This document shows positions 21,398-31,452 of a stretch of 64,000 bases of DNA, in pieces. Below the pieces are notes generated by a model. That model worked only from the letters and a program-made list of their open reading frames with translations, made no database searches and was not told the origin of the DNA. The stretch spans positions 4,588,001 to 4,652,000 of the forward strand of contig NZ_CP113949.1 in the NCBI RefSeq assembly GCF_026810445.1, read 5' to 3'. Made by a program: the position numbers and the translations under genes. Every line of letters starts with the position of its first letter. The stretch's first letter is position 1. The stretch comes from Pseudomonas sp. BSw22131 (GTDB lineage Bacteria > Pseudomonadota > Gammaproteobacteria > Pseudomonadales > Pseudomonadaceae).

Positions 21398-23212
21398 ATG
21401 ATCGCTTGCCTGCGGCTGTTCTCTGCCCTCTGCCTGGCTGCCCTGTTGGCGGCTTGCGCCAGCTCGCCCTCTTCCAGCCTTGGCGAACTTCCACGCACCC
21501 CTGACGCGAGCATCGAGCAGCTGCTCGAAAAAGCCGCTGCGGCCAAATCACCCGAAGAGGCTGCATTGCTCAGACTGACTGCGGCCGACCAGGCGGCGCG
21601 CCAGAATGATCCTGGCCGCGCGGCCAGCATTCTTGAGCAGGTCAAGCTGGACCAGCTGAAGATGGACAAGCAAATCATCGCAAGCACTCTTTCAGCCGAA
21701 CTTGCACTGGGGCGCAGTCAGCCCAAAGCTGCCTTGACAGCACTCAGTCATCCAAGCCTGCAACATCTTGATGAAATGCCGACAGACTTGCAGGTTCGCG
21801 CCCACACTGCCCGCGCCAAGGCTCTGGAGGCTGACAACCAGCCGCTCGCCGCTGCCAGCGAACGCGTCTACATGTCGCCTATGCTCAAGGGCGCCGACGC
21901 CAGCGCCAACAATGAGGCGATATGGACCCTGATCGCGGCCTTGCCGCCAGAACAACTGCAAAGCGCCGCAACCGACGTCATGGGTGGCTGGCTGAGCCTC
22001 GCCCGCGCGGTCAAGGGCGCTGGCACGCTTGAGCAACAGCAGGCGGCCATTGATGCATGGAAAGCGCAAAACCCGCAGCACCCTGCTGCGCTTCAACTCC
22101 CGACCACGCTTGCTCAACTGCGTGACCTCAAAAGTGAACCGCTGACCAAGATCGCTTTGCTACTGCCACAAGATGGGGCCCTTGCTTCTGTGGCGCGAGC
22201 CCTGCGCGACGGCTTCATGGCCGCTCATTATCAGGCGCAACAAGCGGGTCAGAACCCGCCGACCATTCAGGTTTTCGACAGCTCCCGAGTGACGTCGATG
22301 GATGCGTTTTATCAGCAGGCCAAGGCTGCTGGCGTGCAACTGGTAGTCGGTCCGCTGGAAAAGCCACTGGTCAAACAGCTCAGCAGCCGCCCGCAGTTGC
22401 CGATCACGACGCTGGCACTGAACTACAGCGACACCAACGCCGCAGGCCCGCCGCAGTTGTTCCAGTTTGGTCTTGCCGCTGAAGACGAAGCCCGCGAAGT
22501 GGCACGTCGCGCCTGGGCGGATGGCAAGCGCAGCGCCGTTGCCATGGTGCCGAAAGGTGAATGGGGCGATCGAGTGCTGGAAGCGTTCCGCCAGAGCTGG
22601 CAAGCCAAGGGCGGTACATTGCTGGGCGCAGAACGCGTAGATCAGCCCGTCGCACTGGCACAGCAGATCGCCGAGCTATTCCAGTTGCGCAACAGCGAAG
22701 GCCGCGCGCAACGCCTGCAAAGCACCACGGGCGCCAACGTCGCTGCACAGCCAACGCGTCGACAGGATATCGATTTCATGTTCCTGGCTGCGACACCGCA
22801 ACAGGCGCAGCAGATCAAACCGACCATGGTTTTCCAGTACGCGGGCGATGTTCCCGTGTATGCAACGTCACACTTGTTCACCAACAGTGGCGATCAGGCG
22901 CAGTACAACGACCTGAATGGCGTGCGCTTCTGCGAGACCCCTTGGCTGCTTAATGCGACCGATCCGTTGCGTCAGCAAGTGACCGCACAGTGGCCACAGG
23001 CTGGAGGTACCTTGGGACGGCTGTACGCGATGGGCATCGACGCCTATCGCCTGGCACCGCGCCTCGGTCAGTTGAAGACGCTGCCTGAAAGCCGCCTCGA
23101 CGGTTTGTCCGGCAGCCTGGCAATCGGTGCCAACCAGCGGGTCGAGCGCCAGTTGCCGTGGGCCGAGTTCGTCGACGGCAAGATCCAGCGTCTGCCAGAC
23201 ACAGCACCTTGA
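21398..23212 (+). CDS. lpoA: Penicillin-binding protein activator LpoA (lipoprotein)
   Basis: LpoA is an outer-membrane lipoprotein that reaches through the periplasm to activate the bifunctional synthase PBP1a. The 604-residue protein starts with a lipoprotein signal peptide (MIACLRLFSALCLAALLAACASS, lipobox LAAC). It has an N-terminal helical TPR-like domain (to about 260) and a C-terminal periplasmic-binding-protein-like domain beginning near KIALLLPQDG. The ATG at 21398 has AGGA about 8 bases upstream and gives the signal peptide; longer frames upstream are unlikely. The stop overlaps the TTG start of yraN. Confidence 0.95.
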   Translation: MIACLRLFSALCLAALLAACASSPSSSLGELPRTPDASIEQLLEKAAAAKSPEEAALLRLTAADQAARQNDPGRAASILEQVKLDQLKMDKQIIASTLSAELALGRSQPKAALTALSHPSLQHLDEMPTDLQVRAHTARAKALEADNQPLAAASERVYMSPMLKGADASANNEAIWTLIAALPPEQLQSAATDVMGGWLSLARAVKGAGTLEQQQAAIDAWKAQNPQHPAALQLPTTLAQLRDLKSEPLTKIALLLPQDGALASVARALRDGFMAAHYQAQQAGQNPPTIQVFDSSRVTSMDAFYQQAKAAGVQLVVGPLEKPLVKQLSSRPQLPITTLALNYSDTNAAGPPQLFQFGLAAEDEAREVARRAWADGKRSAVAMVPKGEWGDRVLEAFRQSWQAKGGTLLGAERVDQPVALAQQIAELFQLRNSEGRAQRLQSTTGANVAAQPTRRQDIDFMFLAATPQQAQQIKPTMVFQYAGDVPVYATSHLFTNSGDQAQYNDLNGVRFCETPWLLNATDPLRQQVTAQWPQAGGTLGRLYAMGIDAYRLAPRLGQLKTLPESRLDGLSGSLAIGANQRVERQLPWAEFVDGKIQRLPDTAP

Positions 23213-23583
23213 AGCAAAGCACTGCGCGACAAGTCGCAGGGCGAGAGGCTGAAGCCTACGCCCTGCGACACCTGCAGCAGCAGAACCTGACACTGATTAC
23301 GCAAAACTGGACATGCCGACGCGGCGAGCTCGATCTGGTCATGCTCGACGGCGATACAGTAGTATTCGTCGAAGTTCGCTATCGTCGTCACGCGGGATGG
23401 GGCGGAGCACTTGAAAGTGTCGACTATCGCAAGCAGGAAAAGCTCACACTGGCAGCTCAGTCGTTCCTGCAGAAAGAGTCGCAGTGGGCCGACGCTCCCT
23501 GCCGATTCGATGTTGTCGCGATCAATGGCGACCCCGGCTCGCAACCCGCGCTGAACTGGATACAAAACGCATTTGATGCATGA
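23209..23583 (+). CDS. yraN: YraN / UPF0102 endonuclease-fold protein
   Basis: This is a small protein (about 124 residues) of the UPF0102 family, which has a restriction-endonuclease-like fold related to Holliday-junction resolvases. Its physiological role is not settled. The core is visible: AGREAEAYALRHL, then RRGELDLVMLDGDTVVFVEVRYR, with the conserved E..D..E-x-V motif (R in place of the usual final K). The TTG at 23209 (overlapping the lpoA stop as TTGA) is my choice. A GTG at 23158 would add 17 residues that lie within lpoA and do not look like the family. Confidence 0.85.
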   Translation: MKQSTARQVAGREAEAYALRHLQQQNLTLITQNWTCRRGELDLVMLDGDTVVFVEVRYRRHAGWGGALESVDYRKQEKLTLAAQSFLQKESQWADAPCRFDVVAINGDPGSQPALNWIQNAFDA

Positions 23584-23606
23584 TCGATGCCTCAAGCGCA
23601 GCATGA

Positions 23607-24874
<1,268 letters not shown>

Positions 24875-24902
24875 TGCACATCATTCGCTCTGCTTAAGAC
24901 CT

Positions 24903-24990
24903 TGTAGGAGCGTGCTTGCCCGCGATGGCGGTGGGTCAGCCAAGTAAATATCGCTGACCCAATGCAATCGCAGGCAAGAGCGCTCCTGCA
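24903..24990. repeat. REP/REPIN-type palindromic element 1
   Basis: An 88-base element with inverted ends: TGTAGGAGCGTGCTTGCCCG at the left and the complementary GGCAAGAGCGCTCCTGCA at the right. It contains a nested perfect 8-base stem GGGTCAGC / GCTGACCC (24933-24940, 24953-24960). Closely similar to the element at 36565. Confidence 0.8.
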
Positions 24991-25000
24991 ATTCAAAGCA

Positions 25001-25032
25001 AAAAAAGGCGATCCGAGAGGATCGCCTTTTTC
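25001..25032. terminator. Bidirectional terminator between dolP and sspB
   Basis: A perfect stem AAAAAGGCGATCC / GGATCGCCTTTTT has a GAGA loop. A- and T-runs on both sides suit termination of both convergent transcripts. Confidence 0.9.
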
Positions 25033-25048
25033 ATTACTGCAGGATCAG

Positions 25049-25462
25049 CTACTTGACCACTTTCAAGCTCGGCCGGCCGGTTGGGCGCGGCGGCTCGTTG
25101 TCGGGTGGCGGCGTGTCGTCTTCGGACTGAAAGCCCTCGTCGTCATCTACCGCAGGCTCCAGATCAAACACCATGCCCTGACCATTCTCACGGGCGTAAA
25201 TGCCCATGATTGCGGCTATAGGCACGTACAACGTGTGCGGCACACCGCCGAAGCGACCTTCGAAGCTGACAGCGTCGTTATCCATGTGCAAATGTCGAAC
25301 CGCGCTGGGCGAAATGTTCAACACGATCTGCCCGTCGTTGGCGAAGCCCTGAGGGACTTGAACGGCGGGGTATTCAGCATTCACCAAAACGTGAGGGGTG
25401 CAATCGTTATCCACGATCCACTCGTAAAGAGCGCGAATCAGATAGGGGCGACTGGAGTTCAT
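25049..25462 (-). CDS. sspB: ClpXP specificity-enhancing factor SspB
   Basis: SspB is the adaptor that delivers ssrA-tagged proteins to ClpXP. The 137-residue protein has the folded tag-binding domain (SRPYLIRALYEWIVDNDCTPH.., ILNISPSAVRHL-type strand, RFGGVPHTLYVPIAAIMGIYARENGQG). A long acidic/proline linker follows, then the C-terminal ClpX-binding peptide GRPSLKVVK. The ATG at 25462 was preferred over a TTG one codon upstream. It follows sspA after 18 bases, the usual operon. Confidence 0.96.
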   Translation of the reverse strand: MNSSRPYLIRALYEWIVDNDCTPHVLVNAEYPAVQVPQGFANDGQIVLNISPSAVRHLHMDNDAVSFEGRFGGVPHTLYVPIAAIMGIYARENGQGMVFDLEPAVDDDEGFQSEDDTPPPDNEPPRPTGRPSLKVVK

Positions 25463-25480
25463 CAAACGGCTCCTAAGGCC

Positions 25481-26098
25481 TTAGCGCATGTCGCGTTCGA
25501 CACCAGACAGACTTGCCTGGAATGCCTCACGCGCAAACTGGCGCTCCATATAATCAAGCAACGGCTTGGCAGGCCGTGGCAACTCGATACCCAGAATCGG
25601 CAGACGCCAGAGTATGGGCAATAGACAGCAATCAACCAGACTTTGCTCGTCGCTCAGGAAAAAAGCTTTTTCCGCGAACAGAGGCGAGACGCCGGTCAGG
25701 CTTTCGCGCAATTCCTTGCGCGCCTGAACACGTGCTGCTTCTTTGCTGCGCGGGTCCAGAATCAGATCCACCAATGCACACCAGTCGCGCTGGATCCGAT
25801 GGATCAGCAGTCGACTGTTGGCTCGCGCTACCGGATAGACCGGCAACAACGGCGGATGCGGGTAACGCTCATCCAGGTATTCCATCACCACCGTCGACTC
25901 GTACAACGCCAGGTCGCGGTCGACCAGGGTTGGCACGCTGCCGTACGGATTCACCTCGATCAACTTGGGCGGATGACGCCCCTCTACCACATCAATGATC
26001 TCGGCGCTGACACCCTTCTCTGCGAGCACAATGCGCACGCGGTGGGAATAGTGGTCGGCGGGGTCGGAGTAACAGGCCAACCGGTTGGTCACGCCCAT
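25481..26098 (-). CDS. sspA: Stringent starvation protein A (SspA)
   Basis: SspA is a glutathione-S-transferase-fold protein that binds RNA polymerase and affects starvation and acid tolerance genes; in several pathogens it promotes virulence gene expression. The 205-residue protein has the N-terminal thioredoxin-like part ([56 protein letters not shown]) and a helical C-terminal domain. The catalytic GST residue is not conserved, as usual for SspA. Its ribosome site (GAGGAGG) is clear. The 229-base upstream region separates it from petC. Confidence 0.96.
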   Translation of the reverse strand: MGVTNRLACYSDPADHYSHRVRIVLAEKGVSAEIIDVVEGRHPPKLIEVNPYGSVPTLVDRDLALYESTVVMEYLDERYPHPPLLPVYPVARANSRLLIHRIQRDWCALVDLILDPRSKEAARVQARKELRESLTGVSPLFAEKAFFLSDEQSLVDCCLLPILWRLPILGIELPRPAKPLLDYMERQFAREAFQASLSGVERDMR

Positions 26099-26213
26099 GG
26101 CGGTCCTCCTCGCTTGTTAAATTTTCAGAAGCAGAAAAAACGAACTCTCCCTGAAGGCGCTTTCGGCAACATCCACAGTGAGCGAGTGTTCGTCGCGGGC
26201 GACAAGATAGCTC

Positions 26214-26230
26214 ATTTACTCAATGTAAAT
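26214..26230. promoter_or_regulatory. Perfect inverted repeat upstream of sspA
   Basis: ATTTAC-TCAAT-GTAAAT lies 116-132 bases upstream of the sspA start, in an AT-rich part of the gap. It could be a regulator site. No regulator can be named from the sequence. Confidence 0.3.
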
Positions 26231-26327
26231 TCTGCAATCTTTCGCCAGTTACTCTACCCGCTCCGTGTGCCTGCCCCGAAAGCCGCTCCCCAGAGCACGT
26301 TTCTTGTGCAGCAGAGCTGTCGATAAA

Positions 26328-27113
26328 TCATTGAACATCCTTCCAATATTCACGCTTGAGCAGATACGCGAACACAAAAAGCACGACGAGATACAGCAGC
26401 ACGTAGGTGCCAATGCGCCGATGCCGAAGCTTGTCCGGTTCGGCCGAATACGCCAAAAACGTCACGAGGTTCTTGATCTTGTCGTCGAACTGCTCGGGCG
26501 TGAGGCTCCCGGTCTTGGGCACGATGGTTAACTGATCGCAGGCTTCGTGCGTCAAGGGCGAACCGGTCAGCGGGTCGTACTGCTTCTTCCCGTCCTCGAC
26601 CCTCTGAATCTGCTTGCAACCAATAACCTGGCGCCCTTGCAGGCCCGCCAGCACGTTGGGCATACCGACATTGGGGAAAACCCTGTTGTTGACCCCCCAC
26701 GGGCGCGCAGAGTCCTCGTAGAACGATCGCAGGTAGCCGTAGAGCCAGTCCGTACCGCGAACCCGGGCCACCAGTGTTAGATCGGGTGGCCCAGCGCCAA
26801 ACCAGGCCTTGGCGTCAGCGGGCTGCATACCGATGCTCATGTGATCACCGAGCCTGGCACCGGTGAACACCAGTTTTTCCATCATGATGTCGTGAGGAAT
26901 CCCCAGGTCGTCGGCCACTCGCTCGTAGCGCTGATACTTGGCGCTGTGACAGCCCATGCAATAGTTGACGAACGTCCGGGCGCCGTCTTGCAAGGCAGCC
27001 TTGTCTGACACATCAATGTCGACACTCTCAAGCTGCGGACCGCCGCGCTCGTCAGCAGCGAATAACAAAACAGGCATGACCGCGAGGATCAGCACCGCGA
27101 GTAGCTTTTTCAT
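26328..27113 (-). CDS. petC: Cytochrome c1 of the bc1 complex
   Basis: Cytochrome c1 carries electrons from the Rieske protein to soluble cytochrome c in the ubiquinol:cytochrome c oxidoreductase. The 261-residue protein has a signal peptide (MKKLLAVLILAVMPVLLFA), the haem-binding site NYCMGCHSAKY (C-x-x-C-H), a likely methionine ligand in FPNVGMPNVL, and one C-terminal membrane anchor (TYVLLYLVVLFVFAYLLKREYW). Its ATG shares a base with the petB stop. Last gene of petABC. Confidence 0.97.
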   Translation of the reverse strand: MKKLLAVLILAVMPVLLFAADERGGPQLESVDIDVSDKAALQDGARTFVNYCMGCHSAKYQRYERVADDLGIPHDIMMEKLVFTGARLGDHMSIGMQPADAKAWFGAGPPDLTLVARVRGTDWLYGYLRSFYEDSARPWGVNNRVFPNVGMPNVLAGLQGRQVIGCKQIQRVEDGKKQYDPLTGSPLTHEACDQLTIVPKTGSLTPEQFDDKIKNLVTFLAYSAEPDKLRHRRIGTYVLLYLVVLFVFAYLLKREYWKDVQ

Positions 27114-28324
27114 CAACCCGTCACCCTTTCTGGAACAGGTTTGGTCTTTTCGACACGTGTATAGAACGGCATCAGAATGAAATAAGCGAAGTACAGAAAT
27201 GTGCACACCTGCGATAGCAGCGCGCGGGCCGGGCTGGGTGGGAGCACCCCGAGAACGCCCAGAATGATGAACGACACACAGAACATCAGGAGCCATAGCC
27301 GACTCAGCCAACCCTTGTAGCGCATGGACTTGACGGGGCTTCGGTCCAGCCATGGCAATACAAACAGCACCGCAATCGCGGCGCCCATGGCGATCACGCC
27401 CATGAGCTTGTCTGGAATGGCCCGCAAGATCGCGTAGAACGGCGTGAAATACCAGACCGGCGCGATATGCTCCGGGGTCTTGAAGGCATTGGCCGGTTCG
27501 AAGTTGGCTTGCTCGAGAAAGTAGCCGCCCATTTCCGGAAAGAAAAACACGACTGAGCAAAAGATGAACAGGAACACCACCACGCCGACGATATCTTTGA
27601 CGGTGTAGTAAGGATGAAACGCGATGCCATCAAGCGGCACACCGTTTTCATCTTTGTACTTGTTGATGTCTACGCCATCCGGATTGTTCGACCCCACTTC
27701 GTGCAGAGCGAGAATGTGCAACACCACCAATCCGAGAATCACGATGGGCAGCGCTACGACGTGCAGCGCGAAGAAACGGTTCAGAGTGATGCCGGATATC
27801 AGGTAGTCGCCGCGAATCCATTGCGTCAAATCGTTGCCGATCACCGGAATGGCGCCAAACAGCGAAATGATCACCTGCGCGCCCCAATACGACATCTGCC
27901 CCCAGGGCAGCAGGTACCCCATGAACGCTTCAGCCATCAGTGCCAGATAAATCAGCATGCCGAAGATCCAGACCAGCTCGCGTGGCTTCTGGTATGAGCC
28001 ATACAAAAGGCCCCGAAACATGTGCATGTAGACCACGATAAAAAACGCCGAAGCGCCGGTGGAGTGCAGTAACCGCAGAATCGAGCCGTATTCGACATCA
28101 CGCATGATGTACTCGACTGAAGCGAAGGCGTCCTCCGCCGACGGCGTATAGCTCATCGTCAACCAGATACCGGTCACAATCTGGTTAAACAGCACCACCA
28201 GAGCCAGTGAGCCAAAAAAGTAGAAGAAATTGAAATTCTTGGGGACGTAATACTTACTGAGGTGGGCCTCCCACATCGAAGTAGCAGGGAAGCGCGCATC
28301 GATCCAGTCCATGAACTTGCTCAT
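27113..28324 (-). CDS. petB: Cytochrome b of the bc1 complex
   Basis: Cytochrome b holds the two b haems and both quinone sites. The 403-residue protein has about eight membrane segments, paired haem histidines in LRLLHSTGASAFFIVVYMHMFRG and in RFFALHVVALPIVILGLVVLH, the Qo-site sequence PVWYFTPFYAILRAIPDK (the PEWY motif appears as PVWY), and GYLLPWGQMSYWG. The start at 28324 gives MSKFMDWIDARFP and overlaps the petA stop by one base. PVWY is common in proteobacterial cytochrome b. Confidence 0.98.
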   Translation of the reverse strand: MSKFMDWIDARFPATSMWEAHLSKYYVPKNFNFFYFFGSLALVVLFNQIVTGIWLTMSYTPSAEDAFASVEYIMRDVEYGSILRLLHSTGASAFFIVVYMHMFRGLLYGSYQKPRELVWIFGMLIYLALMAEAFMGYLLPWGQMSYWGAQVIISLFGAIPVIGNDLTQWIRGDYLISGITLNRFFALHVVALPIVILGLVVLHILALHEVGSNNPDGVDINKYKDENGVPLDGIAFHPYYTVKDIVGVVVFLFIFCSVVFFFPEMGGYFLEQANFEPANAFKTPEHIAPVWYFTPFYAILRAIPDKLMGVIAMGAAIAVLFVLPWLDRSPVKSMRYKGWLSRLWLLMFCVSFIILGVLGVLPPSPARALLSQVCTFLYFAYFILMPFYTRVEKTKPVPERVTG

Positions 28325-28917
28325 CACGCTTTCTCCTGATCGACACCAATGACGATGATTGAGTCTGACTCGTAGGAATGCGGTGGAACCGGCAGATTCA
28401 AGGGCGCGGGCTGCGATTTGTAGACGCGACCGGCAAGGTCGTAATGAGAGCCATGACAAGGGCAGAAATAGCCGCCAACCCAATCTTTGCCCAAGTCTAC
28501 CGGAGCTACTTCTGGACGGAACGTCGGCGAGCAGCCCAAGTGGGTGCAAATGCCGATCAGCAGCAGAAGCTCGGGCTTGATAGAGCGAATGACGGGATCA
28601 ACATATGCAGGCTGAACGGAGTTTTTGGACTCTGGATCAGACAACTGGCCCGATATCTTGCCCAGATTGCTGATGATTTCGTCAGTACGGCGAACGATGA
28701 AAACGGGCTGGCCGCGCCATTCTGCGATCATTTGCTGACCCGGCTCGATCTTGCTGACGTTCACTTTAACCGGTGCACCAGCAGCCTTGGCCTTGGCACT
28801 GGGAAACCATGATCCTACGAACGGGACCGCAGCCCCTACCGCTCCTGCTGTGCCTACCAAGGATGTGGCTGCGACGAGAAAGCGACGCCGGCCTGCATTC
28901 ACGCCGTCATTGCCCAT
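28324..28917 (-). CDS. petA: Rieske iron-sulfur subunit of the bc1 complex
   Basis: The Rieske protein takes one electron from ubiquinol at the Qo site. The 197-residue protein has a twin-arginine-type N-terminus (AGRRRFLVAATSLVGTAGAVGAAVPFVGSW), which also anchors it, and the two [2Fe-2S] motifs ICTHLGC and CPCHGS, with the two cysteines and two histidines. The ATG at 28917 was preferred over one five codons upstream because GGGAGAAG ends about 7 bases before it. First gene of petABC, downstream of rplM-rpsI. Confidence 0.97.
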   Translation of the reverse strand: MGNDGVNAGRRRFLVAATSLVGTAGAVGAAVPFVGSWFPSAKAKAAGAPVKVNVSKIEPGQQMIAEWRGQPVFIVRRTDEIISNLGKISGQLSDPESKNSVQPAYVDPVIRSIKPELLLLIGICTHLGCSPTFRPEVAPVDLGKDWVGGYFCPCHGSHYDLAGRVYKSQPAPLNLPVPPHSYESDSIIVIGVDQEKA

Positions 28918-29009
28918 TACGTCTTCTCCCATCAGCTTTTTTAGGCCTGTGTGTCCATTTGCTCATTAAATTATTGTCCAGCTGTCCAGGTCCAATAATA
29001 GACGCCCAC

Positions 29010-29045
29010 AAAAAAACGCCCAGCTCCGTGAGGAATCTGGGCGTT
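29010..29045 (-). terminator. Rho-independent terminator after rpsI
   Basis: Read on the minus strand, AACGCCCAG ... CTGGGCGTT (29015-29023, 29037-29045) forms a 9-base stem with a 13-base loop followed by a T-run. It separates ribosomal-protein and bc1 transcription. Confidence 0.85.
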
Positions 29046-29066
29046 CTCTTTTGAACGAAGAGCGAA

Positions 29067-29459
29067 TTAACGCTTCGAGTACTGCGGACGCTTACGCGCT
29101 TTACGCAGACCGACTTTCTTACGTTCAACTTCACGAGCGTCACGAGTGACGAAGCCTGCTTTACGCAGAGCGCCACGCAGAGTCTCGTCGTACTGCATCA
29201 GAGCGCGAGTGATACCGTGGCGGATTGCGCCAGCTTGACCACTTACGCCGCCGCCGATGACAGTGACGTAGATGTCGAACTTCTCGACAGTCTCGGTCAG
29301 TTCCAGCGGCTGACGAACTACCATGCGGGCAGTTTCGCGACCGAAGAAGTTGTCCAACGAACGGTTGTTGATGGAGATGTTACCGGTGCCCGGACGCAGG
29401 AAAACGCGTGCGGTTGCGGTCTTGCGACGGCCAGTGCCGTAATTTTGAGTCGCCGACAT
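29067..29459 (-). CDS. rpsI: 30S ribosomal protein S9
   Basis: S9 binds 16S rRNA in the small subunit head, and its C-terminal tail reaches the P-site tRNA. The 130-residue protein has [38 protein letters not shown], and the basic tail ending [11 protein letters not shown] with the invariant S-K-R. It is 14 bases downstream of rplM, the universal pair. Confidence 0.99.
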
Positions 29460-29473
29460 AATGAACTATTCCG

Positions 29474-29902
29474 TTAAAACTTCAGTTCTTGGGGCTGCTG
29501 AGCAGTATGAGGGTGTGCAGTGCCCGCATAGACTTTCAGCTTACGATACATGTCGCGACCCAGCGGGTTCTTAGGCAGCATGCCTTTTACCGCGGTCTCG
29601 ATCACGCGCTCAGGAGCTTTGGCGATCAGCTTTTCAAAGTTGATCGACTTGATCCCGCCCGGGAAACCGGAGTGAGAGTAGTAGATCTTGTCGGTGGTTT
29701 TAGCACCAGTAACACGGATCTGCTCAGCGTTGATTACGACGATGTAGTCGCCGGTGTCAACGTGCGGAGTGTATTCCGGCTTGTGCTTGCCACGCAGACG
29801 GCTCGCGATTTCGGTGGCCAAACGACCCAGGGTCTGGCCAGCAGCGTCGACGACGAACCAGTCGCGCTTTACTGTTTCCGGTTTAGCGGTAAAAGTTTTC
29901 AT
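29474..29902 (-). CDS. rplM: 50S ribosomal protein L13
   Basis: L13 is an early-assembly large subunit protein. The 142-residue protein has [45 protein letters not shown], and [21 protein letters not shown]. It is expressed from a strong-looking promoter at 29945-29973 with rpsI behind it. In E. coli L13 represses its own mRNA; the leader here is about 35 bases and I cannot tell whether that control exists. Confidence 0.99.
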   Translation of the reverse strand: MKTFTAKPETVKRDWFVVDAAGQTLGRLATEIASRLRGKHKPEYTPHVDTGDYIVVINAEQIRVTGAKTTDKIYYSHSGFPGGIKSINFEKLIAKAPERVIETAVKGMLPKNPLGRDMYRKLKVYAGTAHPHTAQQPQELKF

Positions 29903-29944
29903 TCTGTATAGCCTCAGGGGCCGCCTGCAAAAATTAGACGGCGG

Positions 29945-29973
29945 ATCTTACTGAATAGTACGGTCTTTGACAA
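29945..29973 (-). promoter_or_regulatory. Sigma-70 promoter of rplM-rpsI
   Basis: On the minus strand TTGTCA (29968-29973) and TAAGAT (29945-29950) are exactly 17 bases apart. The predicted start is about 35 bases upstream of the rplM ATG. Confidence 0.65.
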
Positions 29974-30143
29974 GTCAAAGGCCGCCGGGCACGGACGCTA
30001 TAGGGGGCTCGGGTCAGCGCGTCCAATTGCGGCGGAGTCTTGAGCAGCGGCGCATCACTTCCGCTGCAAAGAGCTGCGGAATTATGCAGATTGCGAAAAA
30101 AATTTCAACCTGCTTTTATGTTTCTCTTTAATAGGAGCGCCAA

Positions 30144-31178
30144 ATGGATTATCGCCAACTGGGCAAAACCGACCTCAATGTCAGCGCCATCTGCCTCGGC
30201 ACCATGACGTGGGGCGAGCAAAACAGCGAGTCTGAAGCGTTCGCGCAAATTGAAAGGGCAAAATCGGCAGGCATCAACTTCATCGATACCGCCGAGATGT
30301 ACCCGGTCCCGCCCAAACAGGAAACTTACGCCAGCACCGAGAGAATCATCGGCAACTGGTTCAAGAAAAGCGGTGATCGCAAGGACTGGATACTCGCCAG
30401 CAAGATCGCAGGTCCCGGCAACGGTATCGATTACATCCGTGATGGCCAGCTGAAATTCAACCGCGAACATATTGTCGCGGCCGTCGATGCCAGCCTTGAG
30501 CGCTTGCAGACCGATTATCTGGATCTCTACCAATTGCACTGGCCTGAGCGCAGCACCAACTTTTTCGGCAAGCTGGGCTATACGCACAAGGACGAAGAGT
30601 TCACGCCGCTGCTGGAAGTGCTGCAGGTGCTGGATGAGCAGGTGAAGGCTGGCAAGATTCGTCACGTCGGCCTATCGAATGAAACCCCGTGGGGCACGAT
30701 GAAGTTCCTACACGCGTCCGAGAGCGGGCTGACGCGTCCGGTGTCAATCCAGAACCCGTACAACCTGCTCAATCGCAGTTTCGAAGTGGGCCTTGCAGAA
30801 ATTGCCATCCGCGAGCAATGCGGCCTGCTCGCCTATTCGCCATTAGCCTTTGGGATGTTGTCTGGCAAATACGCGAACGGCGCTCGCCCCGCCAAAGGAC
30901 GACTGAGCCTTTACAGCCGCTTCACTCGCTACTTCAATCCCGAATCGGAGGAGGTGTGCGCACGTTACGTGGCGCTGGCGAAGGAACACGGTCTGGATCC
31001 GGCTCAAATGGCGCTGGCTTTTGTCACATCCCGTCCGTTCGTGACCAGTAACATCATCGGCGCAACGAGCCTTGAGCAACTGGACAGCAACATTTCCAGC
31101 TTCGAGCTGAAGTTGTCCGAAGAGGTGCTGGCCGAGATTGATGCGATCCATAAAACCCAGCCTAACCCTGCACCTTGA
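30144..31178 (+). CDS. NADP(H)-dependent aldo-keto reductase (Tas-like)
   Basis: This is a 344-residue aldo-keto reductase of the Tas branch. The catalytic tetrad is visible: Asp and Tyr in FIDTAEMYPVPP, Lys in ILASKIAG, and His in LDLYQLHWPE. Further family blocks are DYRQLGKTDLNVSAICLGTMTWGEQ at the N-terminus and AYSPLAFGMLSGKY. E. coli Tas has 346 residues, which fits. Substrate is unknown. The ribosome site TAGGAG lies 8 bases before the ATG. It stands alone between rplM (divergent) and an AraC-type gene. Confidence 0.9.
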   Translation: MDYRQLGKTDLNVSAICLGTMTWGEQNSESEAFAQIERAKSAGINFIDTAEMYPVPPKQETYASTERIIGNWFKKSGDRKDWILASKIAGPGNGIDYIRDGQLKFNREHIVAAVDASLERLQTDYLDLYQLHWPERSTNFFGKLGYTHKDEEFTPLLEVLQVLDEQVKAGKIRHVGLSNETPWGTMKFLHASESGLTRPVSIQNPYNLLNRSFEVGLAEIAIREQCGLLAYSPLAFGMLSGKYANGARPAKGRLSLYSRFTRYFNPESEEVCARYVALAKEHGLDPAQMALAFVTSRPFVTSNIIGATSLEQLDSNISSFELKLSEEVLAEIDAIHKTQPNPAP

Positions 31179-31208
31179 ATCCCTATCAGGCGATTAATTA
31201 ACAACTGA

Positions 31209-31294
31209 GGCAGGGAGCTTGCTCGCGAGGCATAGGCATAAGCGATATGCCTCAAGCCTCTGACGACATTTTTGCGAGCATGCTCCCTCCTGCG
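31209..31294. repeat. REP/REPIN-type palindromic element 2
   Basis: Inverted ends GCAGGGAGCTTGCTCGCGAG and TTGCGAGCATGCTCCCTCCTGC enclose a perfect 8-base stem GAGGCATA / TATGCCTC (31227-31234, 31246-31253). The architecture is the same as element 1 but the arms differ in sequence, so this is another REP group. Confidence 0.75.
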
Positions 31295-31452
31295 ATTTCC
31301 CGATCTTCAGGGCACCATGAGTTTCAACGCTGCCAGGAACGACCCAAAAAAGCCTATGCCCAGCCGTTACATGACGAGACTGGACACATTAGCCAAAAAA
31401 TAAGACGATCACGCCGTTGCTTGACCACTTTCCCATATAAGAACAACAGATC

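Noticed and set aside
23158..23208. Longer N-terminus for yraN from the GTG at 23158
   Set aside because: The added 17 residues are arginine-rich, lie within lpoA and are not seen in the family; the TTG overlapping the lpoA stop is more economical.
24903..24990. CRISPR-like repeat with spacer
   Set aside because: There is one palindromic unit with nested stems, not a series of regularly spaced direct repeats; it is a REP/REPIN element.
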